Shown piece after piece: positions 1 through 6,739 of a stretch of 8,641 nt of DNA (within the stretch, counting starts at the first letter, position 1; each line of letters opens with the position of its first letter). Below the pieces are notes generated by a model that was given only the letters and a program-made list of their open reading frames with translations, made no database searches and was not told the origin of the DNA. The DNA is from an uncultured Lachnospiraceae bacterium (GTDB taxonomy: Bacteria; Bacillota_A; Clostridia; Lachnospirales; Lachnospiraceae). The stretch covers positions 1 through 8,641 of the forward strand of contig CAMOZF010000063.1 of assembly GCA_946630765.1 (NCBI GenBank), written 5' to 3'. A program made the position numbers and the translations under genes.

Positions 1-599
1 TCTTCGTGGATCTGACGGATATAGACGCTGTCGATCTGCTCGAGATCCGAGCCGATCAGGGTGACAGGCCGCCAGATTCCGGCGTCCGGAAGATGCGGGC
101 CCCAGTCCCAGCCGAACATGCAGTGGGCTTTTCGGAGTAAGGGGAAGCCCTGCATCGCGTCAGACGAGCCGTCCTCCGGCGTCTTTTCATAGGCTTCTTT
201 GATAAACCGGGTCGGAGAGAACAGGGTGACCAGAAGCTCGTTTTCGCCGTCCTTCAGAAGCTCCTTCACTTCAAATCTCCAGGTCCGGTGCATGTTTTCC
301 ACATGGGAAAGAAGCGTGCCGTTCAGGAAGACGTCCGCAACGGTATCGATGCCGTCGAACTGCAAAACGACCCGCTCAGACGCGCTGATCTTCGAATCGG
401 GCGTGAAGGTACAGCGGTATTCGAAATCCTGATCCATCAGACGCAGCGCTTTCGTTTCATTGTCGCGCCAGTAGGGATCGTCCATTTTATTATTCAACAG
501 ATAGTCATTGTAAACGGAGCCCGGAACGACTGCGGGAATCATTTCTTTTTCGGAAAGACTCCGCATCTTCCAGTTCTCATGCAGTTTTTGTCTGAACAT
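1..599 (-). CDS. GH2 beta-mannosidase, N-terminal part (runs off the left edge)
   Basis: I translated the minus strand from the ATG at 599-597; it stays open for 199 codons to the window edge, so the C-terminal part, including the TIM-barrel catalytic acids, is missing. The visible part is the N-terminal sugar-binding-like beta-sandwich of glycoside hydrolase family 2. The strongest mark is residues 156-178, RKAHCMFGWDWGP followed by GIWRPV. The WDWG motif (W164-D165-W166) is the beta-mannosidase version of this region and helps hold the mannose in subsite -1. Another GH2-like stretch is FDGIDTVADVFLNG (81-94). There is no signal peptide, so the enzyme should be cytoplasmic and remove terminal beta-mannose from imported oligosaccharides. 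The start is well supported: AAGGAGGAA lies at 611-603 on the minus strand, just before the ATG, and a good promoter sits further upstream. Transcription is divergent from the aminopeptidase gene. Family assignment is confident; the natural substrate (mannan or N-glycan fragments) is inference. Confidence 0.9.
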   Translation of the reverse strand, partial: MFRQKLHENWKMRSLSEKEMIPAVVPGSVYNDYLLNNKMDDPYWRDNETKALRLMDQDFEYRCTFTPDSKISASERVVLQFDGIDTVADVFLNGTLLSHVENMHRTWRFEVKELLKDGENELLVTLFSPTRFIKEAYEKTPEDGSSDAMQGFPLLRKAHCMFGWDWGPHLPDAGIWRPVTLIGSDLEQIDSVYIRQIHE

Positions 600-648
600 T
601 GGTTCCTCCTTCAGCAAATTGAATACAGGGTGATACGCTGTTTCCATT

Positions 649-677
649 AGAATAAAATGAATCCTGGAGATTGTCAA
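649..677 (-). promoter_or_regulatory. Sigma-A-type promoter of the beta-mannosidase gene
   Basis: On the minus strand a perfect -35 TTGACA (677-672) is followed by a 17-base spacer and a -10 TATTCT (654-649, four of six matches to TATAAT). Transcription would start near 642 and give a leader of about 43 bases before the ATG at 599. I found no convincing cre box or other named operator, although sugar control would be expected for this enzyme. Confidence 0.7.
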
Positions 678-725
678 GAAATATCGACTGAATGAACGAA
701 GGCGCCTGCTGCGCCTCCAAGAAGG

Positions 726-754
726 TTGATTTTTGCCTGCAAAGAGACTATAAT
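726..754 (+). promoter_or_regulatory. Sigma-A-type promoter of the aminopeptidase C gene
   Basis: A -35 TTGATT (726-731) is followed by exactly 17 bases and a perfect -10 TATAAT (749-754). Transcription would start near 761, leaving a leader of about 29 bases. The leader carries GGAGG at 777-781, eight bases before the ATG at 790. The -35 box is 48 bases from the divergent mannosidase -35 box. Confidence 0.75.
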
Positions 755-789
755 AGGGGGCAGATAATTTACAATCGGAGGAAAAGAAT

Positions 790-2118
790 ATGCTTGAATG
801 TGCCAGACCCATTACCCCTGAAATGATTGCTTCTTTCCGTGAAAGATACGAAGCGGATCCACTTGCGAAGACGCTGACGGCAGCGGCTTCCGGTATCGAC
901 CTTGCGACAATCGCGCGCGACCCCGCACAGGCCGCGAAAATGAGCCGCAGCTTCTCGATCGAGATCAAAACGACCGGGATCACAAACCAGAAACAGAGCG
1001 GCAGATGCTGGCTTTTTGCTTCGATGAACCTGATGCGCGAGCAGGTCATCAGGAAGTGCAATCTCGAGTCTTTCGAGCTTTCCGGAAACTATTTCGCTTT
1101 TTGGGACAAATTTGAAAAGATCAATTTCTTCCTCGAGTCCGTGATTGATTCCTCCGATCTTCCGGTCGGAGACCGGACGCTTGACTGGATTCTCGGCGGC
1201 GTCGGCGACGGCGGCCAGTGGGATATGATGGTCAGCATCGTGAAAAAGTACGGCGTCGTGCCGAAGAGCGTGATGCCTGAAACCTTCCAGTCCACCGCGA
1301 CGCGCGGCCTTTCGCAGTTTTTGAACATGCACCTTCGGAAGGATGCGATTGAACTTCGGAAGCTGGTTTCGGAAGGAAAGGATCCGTCCGCAAGGAAGGA
1401 AGAAATGCTTTCCGATTACTTCCGGGCGCTCTGCATCTGCTTCGGCGAGCCGGTACAGCAGTTTGATTTCGAATACCGCGACAAGGACCGTGAGTTCCAT
1501 GCGGATTACGGCCTGACACCCCTGAGCTTCTATGAGAAATATGTCGGCATCGAGCTTTCGGACTATGTCAGCGTGATCAACGCCCCCACGAAGGACAAGC
1601 CCTTCTACAAGACCTACACCGTGAAGTATCTCGGCAATGTGATCGGCGGCGGCATCCGTTATCTGAATCTGCCGATTGAGGAGCTGAAGGCCTTGACGAT
1701 TCAGCAGATGAAGGATGGCGAGCCGGTGTGGTTCGGCTCCGACTGCGGCAAATATGGCGACAGAAAGACCGGCATCTGGGATCCGCAGTCCTTCCGCTAC
1801 GATGAAATCCTCGGCATGGATTTCTCGATCAGCAAGGAAGAACGTCTCGACTACCGCGACAGCGCGATGAACCACGCGATGGTTCTGTGCGGCGTGAACC
1901 TGGACGAGAACGGAAAGCCGAATCGCTGGAAGATTGAAAACAGCTGGGGCGACGAAGCCGGCGAGAAGGGATATTTTGTAGCGAGCGACGCCTGGTTTGA
2001 TGAATTTACCTATCAGGTCATCATCAATAAGAAATATCTGAAGAACGAGTGGCTGAAGGTGCTTTCGGAGGAGCCGATTGAGCTGGAGCCCTGGGATCCG
2101 ATGGGCACGCTTGCTTAA
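790..2118 (+). CDS. pepC: Aminopeptidase C (bleomycin hydrolase family, peptidase C1B)
   Basis: A 442-residue cytoplasmic cysteine aminopeptidase of the PepC/bleomycin hydrolase family, the usual length for the family. The catalytic set is complete. Cys73 lies in QKQSGRCWLFA, with the oxyanion-hole Gln67 six residues earlier as in papain. His362 lies in MNHAMVL and Asn384 in ENSWGD. The C-terminus, EPWDPMGTLA, matches the family's C-terminal arm, which in studied homologues reaches into the active site and makes the enzyme an aminopeptidase; the homologues form hexameric barrels. The role is to trim N-terminal residues from peptides, as part of peptide turnover. The ATG has GGAGG eight bases upstream and a good promoter at 726-754. 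The following gene begins 42 bases downstream without an intervening intrinsic terminator. There is no signal peptide. All key residues are present, so it should be active. Confidence 0.95.
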   Translation: MLECARPITPEMIASFRERYEADPLAKTLTAAASGIDLATIARDPAQAAKMSRSFSIEIKTTGITNQKQSGRCWLFASMNLMREQVIRKCNLESFELSGNYFAFWDKFEKINFFLESVIDSSDLPVGDRTLDWILGGVGDGGQWDMMVSIVKKYGVVPKSVMPETFQSTATRGLSQFLNMHLRKDAIELRKLVSEGKDPSARKEEMLSDYFRALCICFGEPVQQFDFEYRDKDREFHADYGLTPLSFYEKYVGIELSDYVSVINAPTKDKPFYKTYTVKYLGNVIGGGIRYLNLPIEELKALTIQQMKDGEPVWFGSDCGKYGDRKTGIWDPQSFRYDEILGMDFSISKEERLDYRDSAMNHAMVLCGVNLDENGKPNRWKIENSWGDEAGEKGYFVASDAWFDEFTYQVIINKKYLKNEWLKVLSEEPIELEPWDPMGTLA

Positions 2119-2121
2119 AAA

Positions 2122-2140
2122 TGCCGGGGCACTACCGGCA
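2122..2140 (+). other. Short hairpin between pepC and the flippase-like gene
   Basis: TGCCGG (2122-2127) pairs with CCGGCA (2135-2140) around a seven-base loop, four bases after the pepC stop codon. It is followed by A-rich sequence and not by a T-run, so it is not a standard intrinsic terminator. It abuts a possible ribosome site (AAAGGA, 2141-2146) for the next gene and could stabilise the 3' end of the upstream message or affect downstream initiation; both roles are inference. Confidence 0.4.
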
Positions 2141-2160
2141 AAAGGAATAATTTAAGGATT

Positions 2161-3246
2161 GTGACAAGCGAAGAGAAGAGAAAAAGAAGAAATACAATCA
2201 TCAACGCAGTCATTCTTATCGTGATGGTTGCGCTGACCCTGTGGGTGCTGCTGAAAGATCAGGATCTTCCCCTGATTTTTCGGGAGCTTATGGAAGTGCG
2301 CTCGGTTTACCTTTTGCTGGGCGCGCTTCTTGTGATTCTTTTCGTCTGCGGAGAATCCGTGATCATCAAAATCCTGCTGAACGCGGCGAATACGAAAGCG
2401 CCGCTCCGGCACTGTATTCAGTATTCCTTTATCGGCTTTTTCTACAGCATGATCACGCCGTCCGCGACCGGCGGCCAGCCGATGCAGATTTTCTACATGC
2501 GGCGTCACGGCATCCGGGTCGGCACCGGCTCGGTTGTGCTGATGCTGGTAACGATTGAGTACAAATCGGTGCTGATCCTCACGGGACTTTTCCTGTTCCT
2601 TTTCTGCAGACCGCTGATGCAGTCGCTGGATCCAGCGGTCAGGACCCTTTTCTGGTTCGGCTTATTCCTGAATGTCCTGTTTGTCGCGGCGCTTGCGGTG
2701 CTGGCTTTCATGCCGCGCTTCGCGCACAAACTGGTTCGGGGGCTTTTTGGGAAGCTGTCGAAGATTCGCTTCCTGCACCTGACAGAGGCACGCCTTCAGC
2801 GTGTGGAAAATGGTATGGACGTCTATAAGGAAGCGTCCTCTCTGATCCGGGGGCATGTGAAAACGATTATTTTCACACAGCTTCTGACCTTTTTGCAGCG
2901 CTTCATTCTTTTCGCATTGACGTATCTTGTCTATGTCAGCCTTGAGCTTCGCGGCGCAAAGCTTTTTCCGATGATCGGGAGGCAGGCGATTGTCGCGATC
3001 AGCTCCGACATGCTGCCGACGCCCGGCGGCCTCGGGTTCAATGAGTTCGTCTACATGAGGATCTTCGAGCCGGTCTTCGGATCGGATCTGATGACGACGG
3101 TTTCCCTGACAATGAGCCGCGGCTTCAGCTATTATTTCCTCGTGATTGTCAGCGGAATTGTCACACTGGGCGCACATATTGTGATGACGGTCCGGTCGCG
3201 CCACAAGAAGAAGGGGTCTGAAATACAAAAAAATTCCGACAAATAA
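2161..3246 (+). CDS. Flippase-like / LPG-synthase transmembrane-domain protein (PF03706-like)
   Basis: A 361-residue polytopic membrane protein. Hydrophobic stretches are at about residues 13-31, 48-68, 85-100, 122-147, 164-184, 236-258, 272-285 and 319-344. Two conserved-looking loops mark the family: TPSATGGQPMQIFYM (99-113) and LPTPGGLGFNEFVY (285-298), both typical of the YbhN/AglD/MprF-type transmembrane domain (lysylphosphatidylglycerol synthase TM family). The soluble aminoacyl-transfer domain of MprF is absent, so it is unlikely to be a lipid aminoacyltransferase. A role in lipid or lipid-linked sugar translocation is suggested for relatives, but the substrate here is unknown. The GTG start is tentative: AAGGA at 2154-2158 is only two bases away and AAAGGA at 2142-2146 is 14 away. 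The next in-frame ATG lies inside the first helix, so I keep the GTG. The basic N-terminus predicts an inside location. It is probably cotranscribed with pepC and is followed by a strong terminator. Confidence 0.82.
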   Translation: MTSEEKRKRRNTIINAVILIVMVALTLWVLLKDQDLPLIFRELMEVRSVYLLLGALLVILFVCGESVIIKILLNAANTKAPLRHCIQYSFIGFFYSMITPSATGGQPMQIFYMRRHGIRVGTGSVVLMLVTIEYKSVLILTGLFLFLFCRPLMQSLDPAVRTLFWFGLFLNVLFVAALAVLAFMPRFAHKLVRGLFGKLSKIRFLHLTEARLQRVENGMDVYKEASSLIRGHVKTIIFTQLLTFLQRFILFALTYLVYVSLELRGAKLFPMIGRQAIVAISSDMLPTPGGLGFNEFVYMRIFEPVFGSDLMTTVSLTMSRGFSYYFLVIVSGIVTLGAHIVMTVRSRHKKKGSEIQKNSDK

Positions 3247-3261
3247 GGTCTTTTGTCGGAA
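3234..3261 (-). terminator. Hairpin over the stop codon, U-tract on the minus strand only
   Basis: TTCCGACAAA (3234-3243) and TTTGTCGGAA (3252-3261) form a perfect 10-bp stem with an eight-base loop that contains the TAA stop of the flippase-like gene. Read on the minus strand the stem is followed by seven Ts (3233-3227), the layout of an intrinsic terminator. Read on the plus strand it is followed by AAAC. It would therefore stop antisense transcripts entering the gene from the right. Activity is inferred from structure only. Confidence 0.5.
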
Positions 3262-3274
3262 AACAGAACATTTG

Positions 3275-3310
3275 AACAAGACTGGCGGTTTCTCCGCCGG
3301 TCTTGTTTTT
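3275..3310 (+). terminator. Strong Rho-independent terminator of the flippase-like gene (and pepC)
   Basis: AACAAGACTGGCGG (3275-3288) pairs with CCGCCGGTCTTGTT (3294-3307) as a 14-bp stem with one G-U pair and the five-base loop TTTCT. It runs into five Ts (3306-3310). It lies 28 bases after the flippase-like stop codon and would end the pepC transcription unit. Confidence 0.85.
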
Positions 3311-3311
3311 G

Positions 3312-3317
3312 TATAAT
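3312..3317 (+). promoter_or_regulatory. Possible -10 box for the DUF308 gene, abutting the terminator
   Basis: A perfect TATAAT begins two bases after the last T of the terminator run. The -35 position at 17-base spacing (3289-3294, TTTCTC) falls in the terminator loop and is poor, and there is no TG extension. If used, the leader before the ATG at 3391 would be about 67 bases. No better promoter was found between the terminator and this gene. Confidence 0.4.
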
Positions 3318-3390
3318 CAGCATAGTAAGGTAGGGTAAATTTGCGGTCTTCTGAGTTGAGGCATCATATGAGGGGAGGATGCATCGGATT

Positions 3391-3984
3391 ATGAAAAAGG
3401 TTTCCGTCGTTCCGATGAGAATTGCAAAAAACGGATATATTGCACTGTCGGCACTGTTTATTGTGTTCGGCGTGATTTTTGCGGCATGGACGGATCTTCC
3501 GGAGACGGTGATCCGCTTTGCGGGCGGATCGGCGCTGCTTCTTTTCGGCGCGGTGAAGCTGGTGGGATATTTCAGTAAGGACCTGTACCGGCTGGCATTC
3601 CAGTATGATCTTCAGTTCGGAATCCTTCTGCTGGTTCTCGGCGCGATTGTGATGGTCAAGTCGACCAATATCATGACCTTCATGTGCATCGCGCTCGGCA
3701 TCGTCATTCTGCTGGACGGACTCTTCAGGGTGCGTGTCGCGCAGGACGCGAAGCATTTCGGAATCAGTCTGTGGTGGGGGATTTTCATTCTGGCAATCAT
3801 CACCGGCGCCGCGGGACTGCTTCTCGTGTTCCGGCCGCTGGAGATCAGAGAGGCGATCCGGGTGTACTTTTCCATCGCACTGATTGCGAGCGGCGTGCTG
3901 AATCTTTTCGTCGTCCTGACGACGGTCAAGATCATCAAGTACCAGAAAAGCGATACGGTGGATCAGGAAGAAGAGTACGAATAA
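3391..3984 (+). CDS. Six-helix DUF308/HdeD-like membrane protein
   Basis: A small integral membrane protein of unknown function. I start it at the ATG at 3391 (197 residues). The in-frame ATG at 3379 directly touches GGGGAGG (3372-3378) with no spacer, too close for ribosome binding, while 3391 lies 12 bases away; using 3379 would add only MHRI. From the 3391 start, hydrophobic segments are at about residues 14-33, 39-59, 74-91, 93-111, 125-146 and 156-181, arranged as three helix pairs, as in the HdeD/DUF308 family. The C-terminus is hydrophilic and acidic (ending DQEEEYE). Relatives include acid-stress HdeD of enteric bacteria, but no such role can be assumed here. It lies alone between a terminator and the DegV gene 118 bases downstream. 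Two in-frame TAA stops end it. The fold family is reasonably likely; the function is unknown. Confidence 0.72.
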   Translation: MKKVSVVPMRIAKNGYIALSALFIVFGVIFAAWTDLPETVIRFAGGSALLLFGAVKLVGYFSKDLYRLAFQYDLQFGILLLVLGAIVMVKSTNIMTFMCIALGIVILLDGLFRVRVAQDAKHFGISLWWGIFILAIITGAAGLLLVFRPLEIREAIRVYFSIALIASGVLNLFVVLTTVKIIKYQKSDTVDQEEEYE

Positions 3985-4000
3985 TAAGAATGTGATCCGA

Positions 4001-4027
4001 TTTCGCGGCACTGAAATTTCCGCGAAA
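4001..4027. repeat. Inverted repeat upstream of the DegV-FakA operon
   Basis: TTTCGCGG (4001-4008) and CCGCGAAA (4020-4027) are perfect 8-base inverted arms around an 11-base centre that itself contains the palindrome GAAATTTC (4013-4020). Neither strand has a following T-run, so this is not a clear terminator. It may be a regulator-binding site or an RNA stem in the 118-base gap. No named operator (for example FapR-like) is recognised, and no convincing promoter is seen nearby. Confidence 0.4.
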
Positions 4028-4102
4028 ACGGTAGCAGATAAAAAGGCGGCGGGACATTCCCGTAACAGCCTGAAAACATTTATGAATTAAAGGAGAAAGA
4101 TT

Positions 4103-4990
4103 ATGGCAAGACCAGTTCAGATTCTGACAGATTCATGTTCAGATATGCCGAAGGAGCTTCGGGAAAAGTACAATATTGATTATGTGAAGATGAATACGGT
4201 TTATGAAGGAAAAGAAACCCCTGCGAGTCTGGATTTCGAATATTATACACCGAAGGAACTTTACGACACCATGAGAAACGGCGGCCGTGTGACCACGACC
4301 CAGGTCCCGCCGGCAGAGTTTGAGCGGGCCTTTTCCCAGTACCTTTCGGAAGGCAAGGACGTTGTCTATATCGGCTGTGCACTCAAGCAGTCCAGCTCCG
4401 TCAATACCGGAACCGTTGTCGCGAAGAGACTGCTTCAGGACAATCCGGAAGCGAAAATCTTCTGCATCGACGCACTGAATGCCTGCTTCGGCGAAGCGCT
4501 CCTTGCAATCCGCGCCTCCGAGTACCGCGATCAGGGCATGGACGCGCAGGCAATTGCCGACAAGGTGATGGGCGACCGGAACTTCGTCAATGAATACTGC
4601 ACCGTACACACCCTGGATTACATGAAGCGCGCAGGCCGCATCACGGCTTCCAAGGCGTTCTTCGGCAATCTTTTCGGCGTAAAACCGATCATCATCGCGG
4701 ACCGTGTCGGCGCGCAGGTCGGCTACAAGAAGGCCAAGGGCCGTCAGACCTCGATGCAGGAAATTGTCAACCTGCTGAAGGAATCCATCGTGGATCCCGA
4801 GAACCAGACGGTTTTCGTTCTGCACGGCGACTGCCAGGCGGAGGCGGACGAGCTTGCAAAGCTTGTAAAGGACGCCATCCCCTGCAAGGATACTTATACG
4901 ACTTATATCGGACCGATCATCGGTGCTTCTCTCGGGCCGGACGCACTTGCGCTGTTTGCCTGGGGCAAAGAGATCACATTTGAAGGCTGA
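4103..4990 (+). CDS. DegV family fatty-acid-binding protein (FakB-like)
   Basis: A 295-residue cytoplasmic DegV-fold protein of normal family length. Family marks are ILTDSCSDMP at the N-terminus (7-16), TTTQVPPAEF (64-73), and LDYMKRAGRITASKAFFGNL followed by the VKPII strand (171-197). DegV proteins known as FakB bind one fatty acid and present it to the kinase FakA, which makes acyl-phosphate for phospholipid synthesis. The FakA gene follows 31 bases downstream, which strongly supports this role. The pocket is not typical. The usual serine-rich SSxLSGTY-like loop reads ALKQSSSVNT (93-102), and the usual C-terminal HTGPG reads SLGPD (276-280), with Ser276 in place of the ligand-contacting His. 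The ligand may therefore differ from common fatty acids. The ATG has AAAGGAG seven bases upstream. The gene ends with three consecutive in-frame stops, TGA-TAA-TAA. Confidence 0.9.
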   Translation: MARPVQILTDSCSDMPKELREKYNIDYVKMNTVYEGKETPASLDFEYYTPKELYDTMRNGGRVTTTQVPPAEFERAFSQYLSEGKDVVYIGCALKQSSSVNTGTVVAKRLLQDNPEAKIFCIDALNACFGEALLAIRASEYRDQGMDAQAIADKVMGDRNFVNEYCTVHTLDYMKRAGRITASKAFFGNLFGVKPIIIADRVGAQVGYKKAKGRQTSMQEIVNLLKESIVDPENQTVFVLHGDCQAEADELAKLVKDAIPCKDTYTTYIGPIIGASLGPDALALFAWGKEITFEG

Positions 4991-5021
4991 TAATAAAACG
5001 GAAGGGTAAGAAGTTAAGCGA

Positions 5022-6698
5022 ATGGGTACAAAAGAACTGAACGGGGAACTTCTGGAAAAGCTTCTGGAGGGCGGCGCTGCCAACCTCCGGATGAATGCGG
5101 ATATCGTCAATGATCTGAACGTCTTTCCGATTCCGGACGGCGATACCGGCGATAATATGACACTGACCATCAACGGCGGATTAAACGCGCTCGAGGGCAG
5201 CTCAACACCGAGTCTGACAGAGGCTGCCGAGAAGGCCAGTAAGGGAATGCTCCTTTCGGCCCGCGGGAATTCAGGCGTCATTCTTTCCCAGCTTTTTGCG
5301 GGAATTGCCGACGGCTTCCGGGGCTTTGAAACCGCGGATATCCGTACAGTCGGTGAAGCGATGCGCTCGGGCGTCCGCTCGGCTTACGCGTCGGTCATTA
5401 CGCCGACGGAGGGCACGATCCTGACGGTTGCACGCGAGTCTGTCGAATATGCCTGCGGAAGAATCAATGAAAACAGTACGCTCGAATCGTTCTGTGCGGA
5501 CTGCCTCAGAGAGGCCAATGCCTCGCTTCAGCGCACGCCGGAGCTTCTTGCGGTGCTGAAGGAAGCAGGCGTCATCGATTCCGGAGGTGCCGGTCTCTAC
5601 TATATCGCAGACGGTGTTTACCGGACGCTTCGCGGAGAGAAGATCGAGGATCAGGCCGGCCAAAAACCGATGATGATGTCTGCGCCGCACACGATCGACA
5701 CCAGCAAATTCAACGAAGACAGTGTCATGGAATTCGGCTACTGCACAGAGTGCCTGCTGCAGCTGACGAATGCGAAGACGGATATTTCCGCCTTCAATAT
5801 TGACGAGCTGATCCAGGCACTGACGGATATGGGCGGTAATTCCATCGTCGCCGTACAGACCGGAACCGTTGTGAAGATTCATGTTCATACCTTTGAGCCG
5901 GAAAAAGCGCTCGGCTACTGTCATCAGTTCGGTGAATTCCTGACGATGAAGGTCGAAAACATGACGCTTCAGCACACGGAGTCCTTTGTAGAGAACCGTT
6001 TCCACGTGAGCTTCATTGACGAGGATGTGCCGAAGAAGCCTTTCGGACTTGTTACGGTTGCGACCGGCGAAGGCATCAAGGAGACCCTTCTTGACCTCGG
6101 CGCCGACGTCGTGATCGACGGCGGACAGGGAAACAATCCTTCGACGGAGGATTTCGTCGAGGCCTTTGACAAGGTACACGCAGAGGATATTTTCGTACTT
6201 CCGAATAACGGCAACATTGTGATGGCGGCACGCCAGGCAGCGGAGCTTTATAAGGATTCCAGAATCCACGTCATCGAGTCCAAGTCCATCGGCGACGGCT
6301 ATGCGGCGCTGACCATGCTCAGCTACGACTCCGGGGACGCCGGGGAAATCGCGGAAGAAATGCGCAGCTCGATGCAGGGCGTCATTACCGGCTCCGTGAC
6401 GCGCGCCGTACGTTCGACCACGGTCAACGGCGTGGAGATCAAGGAAAATGAATATATCGGCTTTACCGACAAGGAAATGCAGGTCAGCTGCCCGACGGCG
6501 CTTGAAACCGTGGAGGCGCTTGCAGAGCATCTCTCGATCGGAAATTACGAATATGTGATCGTGATCTACGGTCAGGACACGCCCGAAGAGGAGAAGGCCG
6601 AGTTCAGACAGTACATGCAGACGAACCACCGCCGCACCGAGCTTTGCGAGATCGATGGCGGCCAGGAGGTTTATCACTATCTGCTGATCCTGCAGTAA
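5022..6698 (+). CDS. fakA: Fatty acid kinase catalytic subunit FakA (DAK2/YloV family)
   Basis: A 558-residue protein of the DhaL/DAK2-containing FakA/YloV family, full length. The N-terminal DAK2 kinase domain (about 1-205) has the metal and ATP site NVFPIPDGDTGDNM, with Asp39, Asp41 and Asp44 as likely Mg ligands, then SARGNSGVILSQ (79-90) and DSGGAGLYY (186-194). The middle domain has EFGYCTECLL (237-246) and KIHVHTFEP (285-293); Cys241, His287 and His289 fit the zinc ligands described for staphylococcal FakA. The C-terminal part (about 335-558) resembles a degenerate DegV fold. It phosphorylates FakB-bound fatty acid to acyl-phosphate. The only reasonable start is the ATG at 5022, but its ribosome site is weak (GAAGGG at 5001-5006, 15 bases away), so translation may depend on the upstream degV gene. 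The dehydratase-type gene starts 41 bases downstream without a terminator. Confidence 0.93.
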   Translation: MGTKELNGELLEKLLEGGAANLRMNADIVNDLNVFPIPDGDTGDNMTLTINGGLNALEGSSTPSLTEAAEKASKGMLLSARGNSGVILSQLFAGIADGFRGFETADIRTVGEAMRSGVRSAYASVITPTEGTILTVARESVEYACGRINENSTLESFCADCLREANASLQRTPELLAVLKEAGVIDSGGAGLYYIADGVYRTLRGEKIEDQAGQKPMMMSAPHTIDTSKFNEDSVMEFGYCTECLLQLTNAKTDISAFNIDELIQALTDMGGNSIVAVQTGTVVKIHVHTFEPEKALGYCHQFGEFLTMKVENMTLQHTESFVENRFHVSFIDEDVPKKPFGLVTVATGEGIKETLLDLGADVVIDGGQGNNPSTEDFVEAFDKVHAEDIFVLPNNGNIVMAARQAAELYKDSRIHVIESKSIGDGYAALTMLSYDSGDAGEIAEEMRSSMQGVITGSVTRAVRSTTVNGVEIKENEYIGFTDKEMQVSCPTALETVEALAEHLSIGNYEYVIVIYGQDTPEEEKAEFRQYMQTNHRRTELCEIDGGQEVYHYLLILQ

Positions 6699-6739
6699 AC
6701 AGCTGCAGATGATGACGATTATTTGAGGAGGAAAAAACA

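Noticed and set aside
631..646. cre-like catabolite control site near the mannosidase transcription start
   Set aside because: When aligned on the central CG, too many consensus positions fail, so the match is not better than chance.
288..650. Plus-strand open frame within the mannosidase region
   Set aside because: The minus strand encodes a clear GH2 beta-mannosidase with the WDWG motif; the plus-strand frame is a shadow.
769..1875. Long minus-strand open frame opposite pepC
   Set aside because: The plus-strand frame is a complete PepC with all catalytic residues. The reverse frame lacks a ribosome site and family motifs and follows from codon bias.
4045..4070. Second small hairpin (CGGGA-CAT-TCCCG) before the DegV gene as a terminator
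   Set aside because: The stem has only five pairs with a three-base loop and no T-run on the plus strand.
4139..5281. 380-codon minus-strand open frame opposite the DegV gene and the start of fakA
   Set aside because: It spans two well-supported plus-strand genes and their junction and shows no motif or ribosome site.
6690..6708. CTGCAG-N7-CTGCAG hairpin over the fakA stop codon
   Set aside because: Only six pairs, each arm is self-palindromic, and no T-run follows. It is not a credible terminator and is likely chance.
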